Notes under the pieces: generated by a model
The model's database searches: none
Told to the model about the DNA's origin: nothing
The model's input: the letters and a program-made list of their open reading frames with translations, nothing else
Translations under genes and position numbers: made by a program
Part shown: positions 4,947-7,741 of the stretch, piece by piece
Layout: each line of letters starts with the position of its first letter
Numbering within the stretch: the stretch's first letter is position 1
Origin: Alphaproteobacteria bacterium
GTDB taxonomy: Bacteria; Pseudomonadota; Alphaproteobacteria; Rickettsiales; JAIXRX01
Assembly (NCBI GenBank): GCA_027485005.1
Contig: JAIXRX010000092.1
Span: 1 to 7,741 of the forward strand
DNA: 7,741 bases
Direction of reading: 5' to 3'

Positions 4947-6737
4947 TTAAGCCATCACACCAAATTGTAGATGGGCAAGACGTGCATAAAGCGGGCTCTG
5001 TGAAAGCAGCGCCTGATGCGTACCAATCGATTCTACTTTACCATCTTCCAGCACTACAATGCGATGCGCATTTAGCACCGTAGAAAGTCGATGTGCGATG
5101 ACGATGCTGGTGCGGTTTTGCATGAGCTGTTCCATGGCGGCTTGTACCCGTGTTTCATTTTCCGAATCCAGCGCACTGGTCGCTTCGTCCAGCAGCAGCA
5201 CGCGTGGGTTACGCACCACGGCGCGCGCAATGGCAATGCGTTGTTTCTGCCCGCCCGAAAGCCGCACCCCTTTTTCACCTAAATAGGTATCGAGCCCGTT
5301 GGGCAGTTCTTCCAAAAATTCCTGCGCGGCAGCCGCATGGGCGGCATTCAGAATTTCAGCGGTGGACGCGGTGATATGCCCTAAGCGGATGTTGTCCCAT
5401 GCATTGGTCGAGAAAATCACAGGATCTTGCGGCACGAGGCCCATGGCGGTGCGCAGCACCTGCGGGTCAAAATCTTTGATATTAATCCCGTCGAGATAAA
5501 TAGCGCCCTCTTGTGGGTCATAAAAGCGCAAGAGTAGTTGCAACACGGTGGATTTTCCTGCGCCAGACGGGCCAACCAGTGCCACGGTTTCCCCTGCTTG
5601 AATATGCAGCGAGAAATTTTTCAGTGCGGCCATGTCGGGGCGGGCAGGGTAGTTGAAGGTCACATTCTCAAACACAATCTCGCCGCGCAATGGTTGCGGC
5701 AAAGCGGTCGGCTGCGCAGGAGCGGTAATGCTGCGTGGGGTTTGCAGCAATTCCATCAAACGCTCACACGCGCCTGCGGCACGTTGTAAATCGCCAATAA
5801 TTTCACTAATCGCACCGGTGGAAGACGCCACCAGCACGGCATAAAACACGAAAGAAGAAAGCTGCCCTGCGGACATGCGACCTTCCAGCACGTCATGTCC
5901 ACCCACCCACAACACGCCGACCACGGCACCAAACACGAGCATGATAACAAGCGCTGTGAGGAAGGCACGCCAGCGAATGCGGTTGAGTGCGGCGTCTTGC
6001 ACGCTTTGCACGGCTTGACCAAAGCGGTTGTTTTCATAGTCCGCCAGTGCGAGTGCATGGATGGTGCGAATGCCGCTGAGTGTTTCTTCTGCTTGGGCAG
6101 AAAGGTCAGCCACTTTTTGTTGCGTGTCGCGCGAATATTGGCGCACGCGGCGGCCGAGGATGATGATGGGCACAATTACGAAGGGAATCACCAAAAACAC
6201 AAAGCCTGTGAGTTTATAGCTGGTGATAAGCAGCAAGGTGGCGCCACCTAATAATAAAAAGCTATTGCGGATGGCCACACCCACGGCAGAGCCCACTACG
6301 GTTTGCAACAAGGTGGTGTCGGTGGTCAGGCGAGAAAGCGTGTCGCCCGTGCGGTTAGTTTCAAAAAAGGCAATATCCAGATGCGTGATGTGATGAAACA
6401 CATGACGACGAATATCCGCCACCACGCGCTCGCCAATCCATGACACTAAATAAAAGCGGGAATAGGAGGCGAGTGCTAACAGCACCGTCACGCCCATCAG
6501 CAAACCAAAGGCATTATTAAGCAAATGCGGATTGCCTTTGCCCAAACCTTCATCCACCAAATATCGCAGCGCGCCCCCAAGCCCTAAAACCGAAACCGAG
6601 GTAAAGGAAATGGCAAACAATGCCATAACTAATTGCAAGCGGTAAGGGCGCAAGTAGCCACGCAAAAACTGCAAATAGTTCAAACGCGCTTTCGGCGCGT
6701 TGGTGTCTTTTAGCATAGGGTTGGTGCGATGTTCCAT
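4947..6737 (-). CDS. ABC exporter half-transporter (fused membrane and ATPase domains)
   Basis: A 596-residue type IV (B-family) ABC exporter, expected to work as a homodimer in the inner membrane and export an unidentified, probably hydrophobic or amphipathic, substrate. The transmembrane domain spans about residues 25-320, with hydrophobic segments near 35-60, 75-98, 150-172, 176-195, 258-280 and 292-312. The ATPase domain (about 350-596) is complete: A-loop Tyr363, Walker A GPSGAGKST (389-397), Q-loop Gln437, signature LSGGQ (493-497), Walker B VLLLDE (513-518), D-loop SALD (521-524) and H-loop His549. It follows cyaY by 6 bases, suggesting co-transcription. Starts at 6737 and 6716 (Met8) are both possible; neither has a clear ribosome site. 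MsbA, Atm1/ABCB7 and multidrug subgroups cannot be separated by eye. Pairing with frataxin makes an Atm1-like role worth testing, but I see no diagnostic residue. Confidence 0.92.
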   Translation of the reverse strand: MEHRTNPMLKDTNAPKARLNYLQFLRGYLRPYRLQLVMALFAISFTSVSVLGLGGALRYLVDEGLGKGNPHLLNNAFGLLMGVTVLLALASYSRFYLVSWIGERVVADIRRHVFHHITHLDIAFFETNRTGDTLSRLTTDTTLLQTVVGSAVGVAIRNSFLLLGGATLLLITSYKLTGFVFLVIPFVIVPIIILGRRVRQYSRDTQQKVADLSAQAEETLSGIRTIHALALADYENNRFGQAVQSVQDAALNRIRWRAFLTALVIMLVFGAVVGVLWVGGHDVLEGRMSAGQLSSFVFYAVLVASSTGAISEIIGDLQRAAGACERLMELLQTPRSITAPAQPTALPQPLRGEIVFENVTFNYPARPDMAALKNFSLHIQAGETVALVGPSGAGKSTVLQLLLRFYDPQEGAIYLDGINIKDFDPQVLRTAMGLVPQDPVIFSTNAWDNIRLGHITASTAEILNAAHAAAAQEFLEELPNGLDTYLGEKGVRLSGGQKQRIAIARAVVRNPRVLLLDEATSALDSENETRVQAAMEQLMQNRTSIVIAHRLSTVLNAHRIVVLEDGKVESIGTHQALLSQSPLYARLAHLQFGVMA

Positions 6738-6743
6738 GCGCGG

Positions 6744-7076
6744 TTAAGCCGCAAGGGAGAACAGGTCAGACAATAAAGGACAGAGGTCTTCTTCCAAGGT
6801 GGTGGCGAGTGTTTTGTTGGAAGAAAGCACCCATTGTTGATTGGTGGCGTTCCATTCAAAATGCAAACCACCTTGCAGTGGAGACGCCAGCCAGATTTGT
6901 TGGGTCAGGCGATGTTTGCTAACAATCCACACTTTGCCGTTCTGGTGCTCAATGCGCAGGGCATCGGCGTCCATATCCAGCTCAAGCACGCCTAGTTTAT
7001 CGGCAGCTTCAAGCGTGTCATTTAGGAAAGCCAGCGTATTTTGTGCCACGGTTTCGTATTCAGTGGGGGACAACAT
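6744..7076 (-). CDS. cyaY: Iron donor protein CyaY (bacterial frataxin)
   Basis: A 110-residue cytoplasmic protein, typical of the family. Frataxins bind iron through an acidic first helix and strand edge and modulate Fe-S cluster assembly on IscS/IscU. The N-terminal helix (about 4-27) and following segment carry many acidic residues (Glu6, Glu8, Asp20, Glu23, Asp26, Glu32, Asp34, Asp36, Asp38). The sheet contains the family pattern V-S-K-H-R-L-T-Q-Q-I-W-L-A-S (52-65), then G-G-L-H-F-E-W (69-75) and Q-Q-W-V-L (80-84), equivalent to the HQVWLATKQGGYHF stretch of E. coli CyaY. Start: ATG at 7076 has GAAAGG about 9 bases upstream; an in-frame start at 7103 would add nine residues without a better site. 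First gene of a minus-strand pair with the ABC exporter and divergent from the PBP1A gene. No isc or suf gene is in the window. Confidence 0.9.
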   Translation of the reverse strand: MLSPTEYETVAQNTLAFLNDTLEAADKLGVLELDMDADALRIEHQNGKVWIVSKHRLTQQIWLASPLQGGLHFEWNATNQQWVLSSNKTLATTLEEDLCPLLSDLFSLAA

Positions 7077-7100
7077 AGATAAAGGCCTTTCGGTTATGAA

Positions 7101-7136
7101 CAAAATGGTCTAATGCTCGGGTCGAATCCCATTTTG
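7101..7136. repeat. 8-base inverted repeat in the cyaY/PBP1A divergent gap
   Basis: CAAAATGG (7101-7108) is the exact reverse complement of CCATTTTG (7129-7136), with a 20-base spacer. It sits in the 84-base gap between the divergent cyaY and PBP1A starts. A possible plus-strand -10, TCTAAT (7109-7114, 5 of 6 to consensus), lies just inside the left arm, without a good -35. A dimeric regulator site is possible; chance is not excluded. Confidence 0.35.
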
Positions 7137-7160
7137 CCACACCTACTACTCCACAGGCGC

Positions 7161-7741
7161 ATGACACGCAAGAAAGAACCGAGCTTTTCTTCTAGACCGC
7201 GAAAAACGGTGGAACCTGTGCGCCGTCGCCCCGCGTCGGACGAACGGTCGGGAAAGCCCGTGTTGACCGCGCGTAATAAGAGCCACAGCCCGATTCCAAA
7301 AATTCCACGCTGGAAGTTCTGGGTGCGCTTGGGCTCGTTCATGTTCACGATGCTGATTTTGTCGATGCTGGCCGTGACACCGTTTTTCTTTACGTTGCCC
7401 GATATTTCTAAATTGCATCAGTTTGATCGTAAAACCAGCATTCAAATTGTCAGCGAAGACGGCGAGCCGATTGGCAGCTTTGGCGATGTGGTGGGGGAGT
7501 ATGTGGAATATAAAGACCTGCCAAAAGCCATGGTAAATGCCGCGATGGCCACCGAGGATCGCCGATTTTTTGAACATTTCGGCATCGATGTGTTGGGCAT
7601 TCTACGCGCGATGGTGGTGAATTTGCGCGCCGGCCATGTGAAGCAAGGCGGTAGCACCATTACACAGCAAGTAGCGAAAAACGTGTTTCTCACCTCTGAC
7701 CGCACCATGATGCGTAAACTTCAGGAAGCCTTGCTCGCGCT
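7161..7741 (+). CDS. mrcA: Penicillin-binding protein 1A, N-terminal part (cut by window edge)
   Basis: The first 193 codons of a class A PBP, open to the right edge. Such enzymes polymerise lipid II (glycosyltransferase GT51 domain) and cross-link peptidoglycan (transpeptidase domain, beyond the window) in the periplasm, anchored in the inner membrane. A basic N-terminal tail of about 50 residues is followed by a membrane segment (about 54-79) and the start of GT51. Motif 1, E132-D-R-R-F-F-E-H-F-G, contains the catalytic Glu132. Motif 2 is GGSTITQQ (163-170), and a third motif begins R185-K-L-Q-E. Start: ATG 7161 follows CAGG closely and opens with the basic M-T-R-K-K; an in-frame ATG at 7113 has no ribosome site and overlaps the candidate -10, so I prefer 7161. 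Divergent from cyaY. The class is firm; the symbol assumes PBP1A, as in alphaproteobacteria with this layout. Confidence 0.88.
   Translation, partial: MTRKKEPSFSSRPRKTVEPVRRRPASDERSGKPVLTARNKSHSPIPKIPRWKFWVRLGSFMFTMLILSMLAVTPFFFTLPDISKLHQFDRKTSIQIVSEDGEPIGSFGDVVGEYVEYKDLPKAMVNAAMATEDRRFFEHFGIDVLGILRAMVVNLRAGHVKQGGSTITQQVAKNVFLTSDRTMMRKLQEALLA

Noticed and set aside
7117..7138. tRNA-like 3' end (GGGTCGAATCCC followed by GCCA)
   Set aside because: The T-loop is one base short, and no matching acceptor, D or anticodon arms are found upstream.

Overview
The window looks like chromosomal DNA of an alphaproteobacterium. EF-P, the SuhB-type phosphatase and the start of a class A penicillin-binding protein all read like alphaproteobacterial family members, and one intergenic region carries a match to the CtrA motif. 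I cannot place it below class level. Seven protein genes are supported, one cut by the right edge. Most of the DNA is ordinary housekeeping sequence; the unusual part is the 660-base gap at 3548-4207 and the lipoprotein gene after it.

Left block (1-3620, minus strand): a probable operon efp - suhB-like phosphatase - proline-rich OmpA-domain envelope protein, with a good sigma70-type promoter ahead of efp (3586-3614) and an intrinsic terminator at the window edge (1-32). The genes are tightly spaced (4 and 38 bases). EF-P relieves ribosome stalling at polyproline, and the last gene of its own operon encodes a protein with about 27% proline over 410 residues and several PPP runs. This EF-P has Asn where the modified Lys or Arg normally sits.

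Middle block (3548-4207, no convincing gene): (a) a degenerate tandem array with a ~75-base period whose units keep small hairpins although the arm sequences differ; (b) 11-base-periodic direct repeats resembling PhoB boxes; (c) a TTAA-N7-TTAA CtrA-like site between them; (d) a leader with nested inverted repeats. These lead into a plus-strand lipoprotein gene (4208-4867) of unknown function, whose lipobox context, missing Shine-Dalgarno and arginine codons differ from its neighbours and suggest transfer, possibly from Bacteroidota. A strong bidirectional terminator (4887-4919) separates it from the next, convergent block.

Right block: cyaY (bacterial frataxin) and a full-length ABC exporter half-transporter form a minus-strand pair 6 bases apart. 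Divergent from cyaY, the 5' part of a PBP1A-type peptidoglycan synthase runs off the right edge. The 84-base divergent gap holds an 8-base inverted repeat that could be an operator.

All calls come from reading the sequence; no database search, folding or alignment program was run.
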